Positions 37,769-47,571 of a DNA stretch of 64,000 nt are shown piece by piece. The stretch spans positions 519,557 to 583,556 of the forward strand of contig JADBKP010000001.1 in NCBI GenBank assembly GCA_014896315.1. The letters are read 5' to 3'. Origin of the DNA: Limnochordales bacterium (GTDB lineage: Bacteria; Bacillota; Limnochordia; Limnochordales; DUMU01). Position 1 is the first letter of the stretch, and the number at the start of each line of letters is the position of its first letter. Both the position numbers and the translations under genes were made by a program. The notes under the pieces were generated by a model that had not been told where the DNA came from, ran no database searches, and worked only from the letters and a program-made list of their open reading frames with translations.

Positions 37769-38848
37769 GTGCGCGAGCTGACCCTTGCTTTCTTCTTTAG
37801 CCTGCTGGTCGTCATCGGTTCACTGATGACGACGCAGGTGGCTGCTCCACCGCTGCAGCCGGCAGCCGGTCCCGGGGGAAAGGAGTACCGGCATGAAAGC
37901 GTGCGGGTCGGATTCTTTGGGCGTGGCGCAGAGGGTTACTGGCTGTTTGAACCGGATAACCCCCGGCCCGAGCGGGCACCGGTTGTGATCCTTCTACACG
38001 GATGGGGTGCTTGGGACCCCGAACCCTACCGCCGCTGGATCGACCACCTGGTCCGCCGGGGCAACGTAATTATCTACCCCAGGTACCAGGAGGCCTTTAA
38101 CAGCGATCCGGCCGGTATGACAGCGGCAGCGCAGGCAGCGGTGGAGGATGCCTGGCGACGCCTGCACGACCCCGACGGGCGGCATGTATCTCCGGACGGA
38201 GAAAAGGTTGTTATCATCGGCCACTCTCTCGGGGCGGTACTGGCCGCCAATCTGGCCGCCCGCGCCTCTTCCGATGCGGGTAGCGGGCTTTTCCGCCTGC
38301 CGTCCGTTGCGGCACTCTTGCTCATTGAACCGGGAGACTCGGAGGGGAGATACGCAGGTCGCGACTATCCCTCGATTATGGAACTATCCCACTACCACGA
38401 GATCTCCCCCGAAACTTTGCTTCTGCTGGTTGTGGGCGACCGGCCGGAAGCGCTTGTGGTCAGCACCGCCCGCGAGATGTGGCTCGCTTTCGCTCATATC
38501 CCGGACGCGAACAAGGATTTCGTTATCGTTCAGAGCGACGACCATGGACGGCCGGCCCTGGTTGCCGATCACTTCTCTCCTTGTGCCGCCGGACGCGGCT
38601 TTTCTCCAATGCTTGAGGCGGCGCTAGGCGATTTCGAGACCGATGCCCTCGACTACTTCGGCTACTGGAAGCTGGCCGATGCCCTGATAGGGGCGGTGTA
38701 TTACGGGAAAGATCGGGAGTATGCCCTGGGGAACACGGAGCAGCAGAGGTTTATGGGTCGGTGGAGCGATGGTACCCCGGTTCGTCCCCTCATTATCACT
38801 GACACACCGGATTTCTCGGCCTTCGGAGCTAACCGCGAGGATCCCTAA
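37769..38848 (+). CDS. Exported alpha/beta hydrolase
   Basis: A 359-residue protein with an N-terminal signal peptide (ELTLAFFFSLLVVIGSLMTT) and an alpha/beta hydrolase fold: VVILLHGWGAWDPEPYRRW, then GHSLGAVLAAN with the nucleophile Ser. A late DDHGRPAL segment may hold the catalytic His. It resembles lipase/esterase-type exported hydrolases, and the substrate is unknown. It starts with GTG, 33 bp after the transporter, and stops 59 bp before the GH3 gene. Confidence 0.82.
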   Translation: MRELTLAFFFSLLVVIGSLMTTQVAAPPLQPAAGPGGKEYRHESVRVGFFGRGAEGYWLFEPDNPRPERAPVVILLHGWGAWDPEPYRRWIDHLVRRGNVIIYPRYQEAFNSDPAGMTAAAQAAVEDAWRRLHDPDGRHVSPDGEKVVIIGHSLGAVLAANLAARASSDAGSGLFRLPSVAALLLIEPGDSEGRYAGRDYPSIMELSHYHEISPETLLLLVVGDRPEALVVSTAREMWLAFAHIPDANKDFVIVQSDDHGRPALVADHFSPCAAGRGFSPMLEAALGDFETDALDYFGYWKLADALIGAVYYGKDREYALGNTEQQRFMGRWSDGTPVRPLIITDTPDFSAFGANREDP

Positions 38849-38907
38849 TGCCGAGCGGTGGAAAGCAAAAGTAGCGCCGGTGCAAGTACCGGCCCAGGGA
38901 GGGAGTC

Positions 38908-41437
38908 TTGGGGAACCAGAAGCAGCAAGCGCCGCACTGCGATGCCCGTGACCAAGGCCCGGACTGTGCCGCCGGACACGCCGGTGGCGGAGGCGCAAGT
39001 CATGGCGCAAGCCATGGCGGTGGCAGCGGTGGCAGTAGCAGTACCTTCCGTTTTCGTGATCCGAAGCTGCCGGTGGAAGAAAGGGTCAACGATCTCCTCT
39101 CCCACATGACACTGGAGGAGAAGGTGGCCCAGCTCGGGTCGTACTGGATCGGGAACCTCCTGTCAGGAGAAGGCGAGATGGCCCAGTTTGACAGGGAAAA
39201 GGCCAGGCAGTACCTGGCCTGCGGCATTGGCCAGATCACGCGGCCGGCCGGTGGCAGCGAGCTCAGCCCCACCCGGGTGGCCGCTGTCGTCAATGCCGTG
39301 CAGCGGTGCCTGGTGGAAGAGACCCGGCTCGGAATCCCGGCCCTCATTCATGAGGAGTGCCTGAGCGGGTTTATGGCCAAGGGGGCGACAACCTTTCCGC
39401 AAGCCATCGGCATGGCCTCCACCTGGGACCCCGACCTGATTCGGCAGGTGGCCTCCATCATCCGCCAGCAGATGCGGGCCACCGGCGCACACCAGGGCCT
39501 CGCCCCGCTGCTGGACGTAGCCCGCGACCCCCGCTGGGGTCGGGTCGAAGAGACCTTTGGCGAAGACCCCTACCTGGTTGCCGCCATCGCCACCGCCTAC
39601 ATCCGGGGATTGCAGGGCGATGATCTCGCCAAAGGCATCGTCGCCACGGTCAAACATTTTGTGGCCTATCCCTTCTCCGAAGGCGGCCGCAACTGTGCTC
39701 CCATTCACGTGGGCGAGCGAGAGCTCCAGGACACCTTCCTCTATCCTTTCGAAGTGGCGATTAAGGAAGCACGGGCCGGCTCGCTGATGAATGCTTACCA
39801 CGATCTTGATGGTGAACCGTGTGCTGCCTCCCGCCGCCTGCTCACCGACATCCTGCGCGGGGAGTGGGGTTTTGACGGTTACGTCGTCTCCGATTATGCG
39901 GCCATCGACATGCTGCGCGGGTACCACAAAGTGGCGGCCAGCAAGAAAGAGGCGGCGATTAAAGCGCTGGTGGCCGGCATCGACGTGGAGCTGCCCGGGG
40001 TTGATTGCTACGGTGCACCGCTCATCGAAGCCGTGCGCGAGGGTCTCGTATCTGAGGAGCTGGTCGACGAGGCGGTTCGTCGACATCTGCGCTACAAGTT
40101 CAAGCTGGGTCTGTTTGAGAACCCGTACGTGGATGAAGAGAGGGTAGCCGAGCTCTTCGAGACGGCCGGCCAGCGGGAAAGTGGCCCGGCAAGTGGCCCG
40201 GGAGTCCATCGTGTTACTGAAGAACGAGCCCGTCGGCGGCGCCTCTGCATCGGACCATGACGGCGCAGCCAGACCGATTCTACCCCTGTCGCCTGACATC
40301 GAGTCGATCGCCGTAATCGGCCCGAACGCCGACAGCGGGCGAAACCTCCTGGGTGACTATTCGTTTATCGCGCACCGTTCACTGGGGCAGGAAGCACTGC
40401 GGGTAGTGAGCATACTCGAAGGAATCCAGGAGAGGGTGTCACCGCGGACCAGGGTTCTTTACGCCAAAGGTTGTGAGATAACGGGCGAGGACCGCTCCGG
40501 GATCGCAGCCGCGGTGGAGATTGCCCGGCAGGCACAGGTAGCCGTACTCGTGGTGGGCGAAAAGTCTGGCCTGGGGCCCTCGGACACCACCGGCGAAGGT
40601 CGGGATGTGGCTGATCTGGAGCTCACCGGTGTACAGCGGGAACTGATCCGGGCCGTTTGGGAGACCGGGACGCCCGTCGTGCTGGTGCTGGTCAACGGCC
40701 GTCCGCTTGCTCTGGAATGGGAGGCCGCGCACCTGCCCGCCATCGTGGAAGCCTGGCTGCCGGGCGAGGAAGGCGGCCGGGCCGTCGCCGACGTGCTCTT
40801 TGGTGACTACAATCCGAGCGGGAAGCTTCCGGTCTCTTTCCCCAGGTCTGTGGGCCAGATCCCCGTCTACTACAACCGCCGGCCCTCGTCTTGGGGCAAG
40901 TATGTGTCGCAGGACTCCCGGCCCCTCTTCCCGTTTGGTCACGGCCTCAGCTACACCCGGTTTGAGTACGGCAACCTGAAGATCACACCGGAGACGGTGG
41001 AGTTGCCGGCGGAGAGCGGGGCAGCGGGTGCCGGGAGCGATGCAGCAGGAGTCGGAGCGGGAGCAGCAACTGAGCCGGCAGCGGTTCTTATCCAGTGTGA
41101 AGTGGCCAATGTGGGGGATCTGGCCGGTGAGGAAGTCGTTCAACTGTACATCAGCGACCCGGTGGCGAGCGTAACCCGGCCCGTTAAAGAACTGAAGGGA
41201 TTCATCCGGGTGCGCTTGTTGTCGGGTGAACGGCGGCAGGTCAGGTTCTACCTGTATGTAGACCAGCTGGCCTTCCATGACGCGGCACTGCGGCAGGTGG
41301 TTGAGCCAGGTAAGATGCGGGTCTACGTCGGTTCTTCCTCGCAAGATATCCGCCTGCAGGGCGAGTTCGAGCTCGTGGGGACAACATTGTCGGTGCCGGC
41401 CCTCAGGAAGTTCTTCGCCAGAGCCGAAGTAAAGTGA
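38908..41437 (+). CDS. GH3 family beta-glucosidase/xylosidase with a +1 frameshift
   Basis: The catalytic (beta/alpha)8 domain is in one frame (to 40260) and the second GH3 domain and fibronectin-like C-terminus in another (from about 40175). Together they give an 842-residue enzyme. LAPLLDVARDPRWGRVEETFGEDP, ATVKHFVAYP and the nucleophile in GYVVSDYAAID are intact, as are ESIVLLKNE and PLFPFGHGLSYT. Taking one G out of GGG at 40174-40176 reads Q-R-K-V-A-R-Q-V-A-R-E-S-I-V across the break, as GH3 proteins do. A TTG start with AGGGAGGGAG upstream gives an odd His/Gly/Ser-rich leader of 40 residues and no signal peptide. Confidence 0.85.
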
Positions 41438-41439
41438 TG

Positions 41440-41512
41440 TCGCGGGACCGGAGGAGCGGAGCACTACGGCGGCTACGCCGTTCCGGTCCTGCAATTTTCC
41501 TGGATGAGCGTG
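41440..41512 (+). terminator. Possible terminator after the GH3 gene
   Basis: GCGGGACCGG and CCGGTCCTGC flank a smaller CGGCGGCTACGCCG hairpin, followed by AATTTTCC. The region to 41690 otherwise shows no gene on either strand. Confidence 0.5.
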
Positions 41513-41690
41513 AACGCGGTATGGAGACTCGACGACCCTCGCCGTTACGAACATGATCTTTGCGCTAACGTTCAGCTGGTGCAGAAAGCGTTCTCCCGCT
41601 CAGTTGGCAGTTTTAGTGACAGAGAGGTCAGAAAGCGCCGATGTTTGCTAGCATGACCGGCTTGCTTTTTGCTTTAGATGTTCCTGCCAA

Positions 41691-43925
41691 TCAAGGAACC
41701 CCTGAGCTGGACAAGAGAGAAGACGCATTGCTGATTTTGTAAACTCGAACATCATCAACGTCAACCTGTTCGTTCACATCGTCAAGCAGGATATGGAGGT
41801 ACCATGATGTTTCGCTTCCCGTTGTGAAAATTCCCTCTACCGTCATCCATTCTCCTTGTGTGTCCTCCGGCAGCTGGATACTTACCCTCCATCCTGGTCC
41901 CCCGCCAAGAAAGGCCCTCTTGGCGCTCTTAGTTCGTACCTTGATCGACATACGATACGTTGTATATGGTTCGACCGGAACGAAACAATACATACGACCG
42001 TATACATGTGGTGCACGTTCGAACTCGTTCTTAAGGCGCATGTATGCCTCGCCTTCAGGAGAATCGGCTGCATGTCTCACGTAAGTCCACGAAAATCGGG
42101 AATCTCTATTAATGGCGAGCTTCCAACCCTCGGGTCCATCACTGTTGGGTGCTGCTTCCTCAAAGCCTGAGTTTTGTACCAGGTTTATTGTGATTGATCC
42201 TGTCGTTGATAGTTCGCCGGCCAACGGATCGTCAGAAAACACGGCTATGTTTCGGTTCTTCATTTCTGATAGGTCGATTCCTTCCAAGTAGACAGGAGAT
42301 TCGGTGATGCTGAGTTCCACGGTACCTTCGTGAGGAAGGAGTGTCTGTTTTCGGCCCATAATATCGATAAGTGTCACTGGACCTGCTGCTGGCCATTTTA
42401 CTCTTTCACTGCCGCTTGCAGTCCAGGCCACAAGTGTGTTCCCTGTGGGCGTTTCAAAGGTATATGCCCGCAGCGACCTCTGGTTGAAAGCTAGCGTTTT
42501 GCAATATCGGGCCTCACCTAGCATCCGCTCTGCCGTAGCGTAGGCTACATACGCCGGCTTGGGCGACAGATCGCTGTGGACGATCCCGAAGTTAGCTTCT
42601 TTATCATGTGCATCAATCGCACCGTCAGCGAATTCATACCAAAAGAAACGCTTGACGCCAACAGCCATAGCCTGGACTATGGCTCTCACAAGAAAACGTG
42701 CTTGGTCTTTTTCTGATACTGCAGTACTGTCACCCAAGGTATGATAACCCATTTCGGTGATCCACACCTGCCGTTCGACTTTGCCGTCCGCTCTGGGAGG
42801 AAGTTCATTTCGTACTAGTCCCCACGTTCGGACAAGGTCCACTATAAGACCTGCTTCAGGGGAAGAGGGCTGCCGATAGGGGTGGACAGATACCACATCC
42901 ATGTACGCCCCGCCGCCGGCATTGACGACCTTTCGAATCCAACCCAGATCCACGCCACCCGTTCCGGCTACTGACACCAAGGCTGCAGGATCCGCGCTCT
43001 TTATTTCTTTATACGCTTCTCGGAGAAGGCTCGAATAATCGGCGGGAGTACCCAGCCAAAAGTTGGGGTTATTGGCTTCATTCCAGACTTCCCAGCAGCT
43101 CACCCTATCGCGGTAGCGTTCTACAAGCGCCTTGACAAAGGCTTTCCAGTCCTCTGCACGTGGCGGGTAAAATCTGGGATCACCCTTGCGGGCACCCTCC
43201 CAACTATTCGCGGCGAATGGGGAGGTGTAACCTATGATCGGTAGCACTTCAATTCCAAACTTTTCGGCTGTCTCCATTACTCGGTCTAGCTCAGACCAGT
43301 TGAACGCTGATCCACGGCTCGACTGTATGTTCTGCCACCGGACGTCTGTTCTGACCCACCTTATCCCCGCGCGATGCATAACTTCTGCGTTATTGTCGTC
43401 GAGCCCGTGTTCGCAGACACCAAAGAATGAATCTGGCTTGGGCCCGGATTCGGGCTTGGACACGACCGCGAAAGTGAAGGCTGGTTCTCCCGTGGCGAGC
43501 GCCGGATTCTCCAGGGGGACCACCCTGTCTCCATCTCTAAGTTCGAGGTTAACCTTGAACCAGCCAATTCCCTGACCGCTTGGAAGTGGCGGAGTGATCT
43601 CGACCCACCCACCAAGTTTCGTTGGCTGATGCAATTCCTCCATTCCTGATGACACTACTCTGTCCCAATAGTCTGTAATCCTGTAATGCACAACAGGTGA
43701 TATGAGATTGATTCCGGGGTCGCCTTTAAAAACGATGACTACACGCATCCTTACCTCCTCATCAGGGAAAAACACGTTAGAGTTTAGCGTATCGGAAAGC
43801 TTAATCACGCCAACTGGTTCCATACCAAGACATCTCCCCGATACTAATTGCACCAAAAACAATACAGAAAGAAGGCCCACAACGCTCACGCCCAGACGCT
43901 GGTTCAGCAGTATACGCGCAATCAT
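41691..43925 (-). CDS. Secreted clan GH-A glycoside hydrolase (GH39-like)
   Basis: A 744-residue exported protein. A signal peptide (LGVSVVGLLSVLFLVQLV) is followed by a beta-rich N-terminal domain (to about 175), then a TIM barrel. The likely acid/base Glu lies in SCWEVWNEANNPNFW and the nucleophile Glu in QVWITEMGYHT, spaced as in clan GH-A families such as GH39 and GH5. The C-terminal 170 residues look like a carbohydrate-binding jelly roll (NLVQNSGFEEAAPNSDGPEGW). The start MIARILL has AAGGAGG upstream. Base composition is less GC-rich than the housekeeping genes. The substrate is not evident. Confidence 0.82.
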   Translation of the reverse strand: MIARILLNQRLGVSVVGLLSVLFLVQLVSGRCLGMEPVGVIKLSDTLNSNVFFPDEEVRMRVVIVFKGDPGINLISPVVHYRITDYWDRVVSSGMEELHQPTKLGGWVEITPPLPSGQGIGWFKVNLELRDGDRVVPLENPALATGEPAFTFAVVSKPESGPKPDSFFGVCEHGLDDNNAEVMHRAGIRWVRTDVRWQNIQSSRGSAFNWSELDRVMETAEKFGIEVLPIIGYTSPFAANSWEGARKGDPRFYPPRAEDWKAFVKALVERYRDRVSCWEVWNEANNPNFWLGTPADYSSLLREAYKEIKSADPAALVSVAGTGGVDLGWIRKVVNAGGGAYMDVVSVHPYRQPSSPEAGLIVDLVRTWGLVRNELPPRADGKVERQVWITEMGYHTLGDSTAVSEKDQARFLVRAIVQAMAVGVKRFFWYEFADGAIDAHDKEANFGIVHSDLSPKPAYVAYATAERMLGEARYCKTLAFNQRSLRAYTFETPTGNTLVAWTASGSERVKWPAAGPVTLIDIMGRKQTLLPHEGTVELSITESPVYLEGIDLSEMKNRNIAVFSDDPLAGELSTTGSITINLVQNSGFEEAAPNSDGPEGWKLAINRDSRFSWTYVRHAADSPEGEAYMRLKNEFERAPHVYGRMYCFVPVEPYTTYRMSIKVRTKSAKRAFLGGGPGWRVSIQLPEDTQGEWMTVEGIFTTGSETSWYLHILLDDVNEQVDVDDVRVYKISNASSLLSSSGVP

Positions 43926-44133
43926 ACCTTGACCTCCTTCGCCTTTTTGGTCCCGTCCGAAGAACCTCCCAACTCCTTGACAGCTGTGGTTGCCATAAGA
44001 TAGAGTGTTTTTCGCACCCGTGACAAGTCTTGGCGTTGCGGTGGCTAACACGAGCGACCATACTCCATGGGTTTGGGATGCTCATGCCGGTCATTGGGAC
44101 TGCATGAGCATCCCGGTATTGGTGAAATTGGCC

Positions 44134-45489
44134 CTATTGGCTCAGAAGCTTTGTCGCCTGTTCGTGGATCTGCTGTAGAGCTACTTCGGGCGCGAGTTCA
44201 CCCCTCCAGACTTTGACCATCGTGCTCTTAACCAGGTTGTCTAGCTCAAGGCTATCAACCGCGTATGCTGGATAACCAGCAGGGTCAAATGCGGTTTCGT
44301 AAAACACCATCCAGTTGTCCGGAAGGCCCGGTGCAACTTTGGGATACTGCAACAAGGCGTCTTTCAACGATGGCATGCGACCCGTGAACTTTGACATCTC
44401 CAGCTGCCGGTTCACATCGGCCACCAGGTAACGCACCCACTTCCAGGCAGCTTCTTTGTTCTTGCTAGTAGCCACGATTTGGAAACCATCGGGGTTTACA
44501 CGTGCCGCGCGGCTGGCCGGCCCCTTTGGCTGCAGAGCCACGCCCCACTTGAACGTTGCACCGGCCCGGCGGTAGTTCTCGAGGATGCCTCCAGCGGCGA
44601 AGCCTAGTGTCATTGCAGCTCTGCCGTTCCATATAGAGTACACGGGGTCAAACAATGCTTCAACCCGATCTACAACCAGGAGTTGGTGGAGCCATTTGAC
44701 AGCCTTCAGCACTTCTGGGGTGTTGAAAAGGCTCCTCGAAGGTAGAATGAACCGATCGTATAGCATTCCGCCGGCCTGCTGTACCTGCATCTCCCAGCGA
44801 TCAGCGAGGAAGAAAGTACCGTAGCGGTCGGTCACGCCGTCACCGTTAAGGTCTGCGGTCAACCGCCGGGCGCTCTGGGCGAAGGTATCCCATGTCCAGT
44901 TCTCGCCCAGCTCTCGTGGGTTAAGCAGCCCGGCTTCGGCAAACATATCCGCATTGAAGCACGTAACCACGGGATACACACTGACAGGGAGGCTCCACAT
45001 GGAGCCATCGGGAGCCATACAACCTACTATTGCCGCTGGCGGCATTGTGTTGATAGGCACCTTGTCTCTGGTGACGTACGGCCTTAGGTCCTCGAAGAAC
45101 CCCTTCCGTATGAATGGCCCGGCAAGAGCAGGGTGTCCATCTGTCACATCTGGCGGGTTCCCACCCACTACCATACTGGTAAACTTCTCGCGCCACGCGT
45201 TAGCGTTGCCACTCACTACGAATTTGACATTGATTCCTGTTTCGGACTTAAATCGTTCGGCCATGGCAGTCAAGTATTCACGCCAATTGGCGCCATGGTC
45301 GATATACGTGAAGTGCACTATCTCAGGATTGGCTGCAAATATCGGTTGAGCCTGTGACAAAATGATCCCGAGCATAAGGGTAAGGATAACAGTTGCAACG
45401 AGCAGAGAAACAAGGCGGTGAATACCGGACTTGGTTTTAGCTACCGACAGCCACGATCCATTTCCTAAGATCACTACACCCAATTTCAT
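44134..45489 (-). CDS. Sugar ABC transporter substrate-binding protein
   Basis: A 451-residue exported binding protein of the family 1 (MalE/UgpB-like) type. It has a long N-terminal region with a hydrophobic segment at about 27-48, MAERFKSETGINVKFVVSG, a GNWTWDTFAQSARRLT-like hinge segment, and WKWVRYLVAD near the C-terminus. No lipobox is seen. The start has GAAGGAGG 11 bp upstream. No permease or ATPase genes are adjacent, so it must borrow them from elsewhere or be an orphan. The regulator gene upstream on the same strand probably controls it. Confidence 0.88.
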   Translation of the reverse strand: MKLGVVILGNGSWLSVAKTKSGIHRLVSLLVATVILTLMLGIILSQAQPIFAANPEIVHFTYIDHGANWREYLTAMAERFKSETGINVKFVVSGNANAWREKFTSMVVGGNPPDVTDGHPALAGPFIRKGFFEDLRPYVTRDKVPINTMPPAAIVGCMAPDGSMWSLPVSVYPVVTCFNADMFAEAGLLNPRELGENWTWDTFAQSARRLTADLNGDGVTDRYGTFFLADRWEMQVQQAGGMLYDRFILPSRSLFNTPEVLKAVKWLHQLLVVDRVEALFDPVYSIWNGRAAMTLGFAAGGILENYRRAGATFKWGVALQPKGPASRAARVNPDGFQIVATSKNKEAAWKWVRYLVADVNRQLEMSKFTGRMPSLKDALLQYPKVAPGLPDNWMVFYETAFDPAGYPAYAVDSLELDNLVKSTMVKVWRGELAPEVALQQIHEQATKLLSQ

Positions 45490-45544
45490 CGCGACCCAGG
45501 CCTCCTTCGTTCTGCGAGCTGATAATTAACTTGTTGAAAACAGT

Positions 45545-45575
45545 CGTTACATGGTCGATTGCCAACAACGTTACA
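45545..45575. promoter_or_regulatory. Direct repeat in the binding-protein promoter region
   Basis: CGTTACA occurs at 45545 and 45569, 24 bp apart, in the 133-bp gap before the binding-protein gene. Two equally oriented copies on one face of the helix suggest a regulator site, perhaps for the GntR/LacI hybrid next to it. Confidence 0.35.
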
Positions 45576-45622
45576 AAGCCTCGCATTTCGAAGCTAAACT
45601 TCAATTCCTTGAAAGAACATTG

Positions 45623-46777
45623 TCACCTCCTTTTTGTTACCAGCTCTGATTCAAGATCACCAGTTGGCCCTCCCTCAAGGATCCGCTCGCTAACAGTAAC
45701 AACCCCTGGGCATGACTGGCGCTGGACCACAGTGGCCGGTACATATTCGATGACTGGTTTGGCGTTCGGGTTCCGCAGGCGGCCCCACACAAGCTCCACG
45801 GCCCGCTCGCCAGCTTGAACACCGTCCAACCGGATGGTAGTCAGCGGGACAACGCAGCTGGCCGCCAATTCCAGGTCGTCTACCCCCACCACCTTGACCG
45901 ATTCGGGAATTGCAACGCCATGCCTCACCAAACACTGAACGGTTGTCGCCGCATGTTCATCGTTAAAAGCAACGACACCGTCAAATGCGAATCCTTTGGC
46001 TAGCAGACCTTCTAACAAACGTGTGGCTTTCTGCAGCATGGGTTCATTACCATCGGATGTGTCAAGAACCTGATCCGATAGGCAAGGCAAACCTGCTGCT
46101 GCCAGTGCCTCTCTGTATCCTCGTAACCTATCCCACGCTGTTCGATAGTCAAGTGGGCCGATGAAAATCGGAGTGCATTGGCCTGCATCTAGCAGTAGTC
46201 GGGTGGCTGTTGTTCCTATTCCTACGTTATCGATCACAACCTTGTCGCAGACAACCGCTGGGTCGTCACGCGACAATAGCACGTAGGGAATGTGAGCTTG
46301 GTCTAACCTGGTGGTATCGAACCGGCGCAGGTTACGAGGTAGCACGATCAGCGCTGCTACTACTCCTTGCTCAATCACAATGCGGATGGCATCGTCAAAA
46401 TAGTCCATTCGCTCTTCGTGTACTAGAGCTAGGACCGCCAGGTCGTGCTGTCTGGCTTGCCGGGCGATCCCCTGCATTAGCTGTCGGTAAAGAGACCAAC
46501 GTAGATCAGGCATTATAACCCCCAGCAGAGCCGCACTATTGTGCGTCGTCCTAACTAAAGGAGTTGCCCGAACGACATAGGTGCCGCTGCCTTGTCGGGA
46601 TTCTACCAAGCCGTCACGCCGCAGCTGGTCAATTGCCTGCCGGACCGTCTCTCGACTTACGCCAAAACGACGAGCCCATTCTCGTTCTGATGGCAACCGT
46701 CCACCCAGGGGCAGGACCCCGGCTGTGATCTGGTGACGCAGTTCTTCGTACAGTTGCTGGTACACGTATTTCCCCAT
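45623..46777 (-). CDS. GntR-type DNA-binding domain fused to LacI-type sugar sensor
   Basis: A 384-residue transcription regulator of the AraR-like architecture. The N-terminal winged helix (YQQLYEELRHQITAGVLPLGGRLPSEREWARRFGVSRETVRQAIDQLRRDGLVESRQGSGTYV, about residues 5-68) is GntR-like. The rest is a periplasmic-binding-protein-like sensor (LLGVIMPDLRWSLYRQLMQGI, VVGVDDLELAA). It lies directly upstream of the sugar-binding protein gene on the same strand and is probably its local, sugar-responsive regulator. Confidence 0.9.
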   Translation of the reverse strand: MGKYVYQQLYEELRHQITAGVLPLGGRLPSEREWARRFGVSRETVRQAIDQLRRDGLVESRQGSGTYVVRATPLVRTTHNSAALLGVIMPDLRWSLYRQLMQGIARQARQHDLAVLALVHEERMDYFDDAIRIVIEQGVVAALIVLPRNLRRFDTTRLDQAHIPYVLLSRDDPAVVCDKVVIDNVGIGTTATRLLLDAGQCTPIFIGPLDYRTAWDRLRGYREALAAAGLPCLSDQVLDTSDGNEPMLQKATRLLEGLLAKGFAFDGVVAFNDEHAATTVQCLVRHGVAIPESVKVVGVDDLELAASCVVPLTTIRLDGVQAGERAVELVWGRLRNPNAKPVIEYVPATVVQRQSCPGVVTVSERILEGGPTGDLESELVTKRR

Positions 46778-47025
46778 TGTGATCTCTCGCTTGGAACTCT
46801 TTAAGTGTTGATCAGTGCATCCCGCCCGGACAGCCCGCTTGATGCTGCGTCTGCTTTCATTTCGTCCGTCTCCGTAGCTCCGCCGGCTTCAAGGACCGTA
46901 CCAGTGCTATGGCCCTAAGCGATTGTGCCGCGTTGACCAAATGGTGATTGGTACATACCACTTCAAATGCCCCCCTTCTTCGGAAGCACATGTCACTGGA
47001 ACGAGGCTCATAGCCGGCAGGCTCG

Positions 47026-47430
47026 CTACCGGCTCGAAACTTGCTTGGTTACTCGATTCGACAGATACCGTTCCATTCCTGCCGACAAGAAAGTCCTTTC
47101 GAAATTTTTGGTCCACAACTGGTAGACGAATGGTCCCACCACCTGTGCAAAAAGGGTCTGAACCTTGGACAACCATTTTACCGAACCTACTCGTACAAGC
47201 AGCCCGTTGCTGTTAGCGGGGCGTTCCGGGTCGTCAACCACCACCGGGGACCATCGCGACGGTTTGGTTGTAGCTGCTGGTGTAGGTGCAGGTGGCAGCC
47301 GTCTAATCCAGTGTTACAGCGGATGGGGTTTTGTCTCTGGGCTCTATACCACACCCCCAGTTTGCCACTGGCGCGAAAAAAGGCTTACCGCACGGGTCTG
47401 CCACTCTTCCTGTTGTTCGGCGCTGGTCAT
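47026..47430 (-). pseudogene. Possible decayed gene with two in-frame stops
   Basis: Leftward from the ATG at 47430, which has GGGGAGG upstream, the frame reads MTSAEQQEEWQTRAVSLFSRQW, then stops twice within 40 codons. It continues in the same frame through a linker-like LPPAPTPAATTKP and on to 47026. The good ribosome site and linker composition suggest a former gene. I recognise no family, so this may also be chance. Confidence 0.3.
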
Positions 47431-47545
47431 CCGACGATAACCTCCCCTACAATGCTCTCGAGGAGAGTACCGCCGGGGGAAGGTCGCCGGGCCAGGTCGT
47501 TACTATCTCTTAGAGGTGCTGGCAACATCCCATTTGCCTACGTAT

Positions 47546-47571
47546 AGCCAACCATGTCGGTTGGCTTTTTT
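47546..47571 (+). terminator. Strong plus-strand terminator without an evident gene
   Basis: AGCCAACC and GGTTGGCT with a 5-nt loop are followed by TTTTTT. On the plus strand no believable gene ends here, which suggests a lost gene or an unannotated RNA. Confidence 0.8.

Noticed and set aside
40160-40190. Programmed ribosomal frameshift in the GH3 gene
   Set aside because: There is no X-XXY-YYZ slippery site or nearby strong pseudoknot. A simple extra G explains the break.
47460-47500. GAGTACCGCCGGGGG string resembling the T-box ACCGCGG element
   Set aside because: The match to the AGGGTGGTACCGCG consensus is poor, no specifier stem is seen, and no amino acid gene follows.
47041-47547. 168-codon plus-strand open frame ending exactly at the orphan terminator
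   Set aside because: Its translation is rich in Arg, Cys and Trp without any domain or signal pattern and has no ribosome site. It opposes the minus-strand gene remnant, so it looks like chance.
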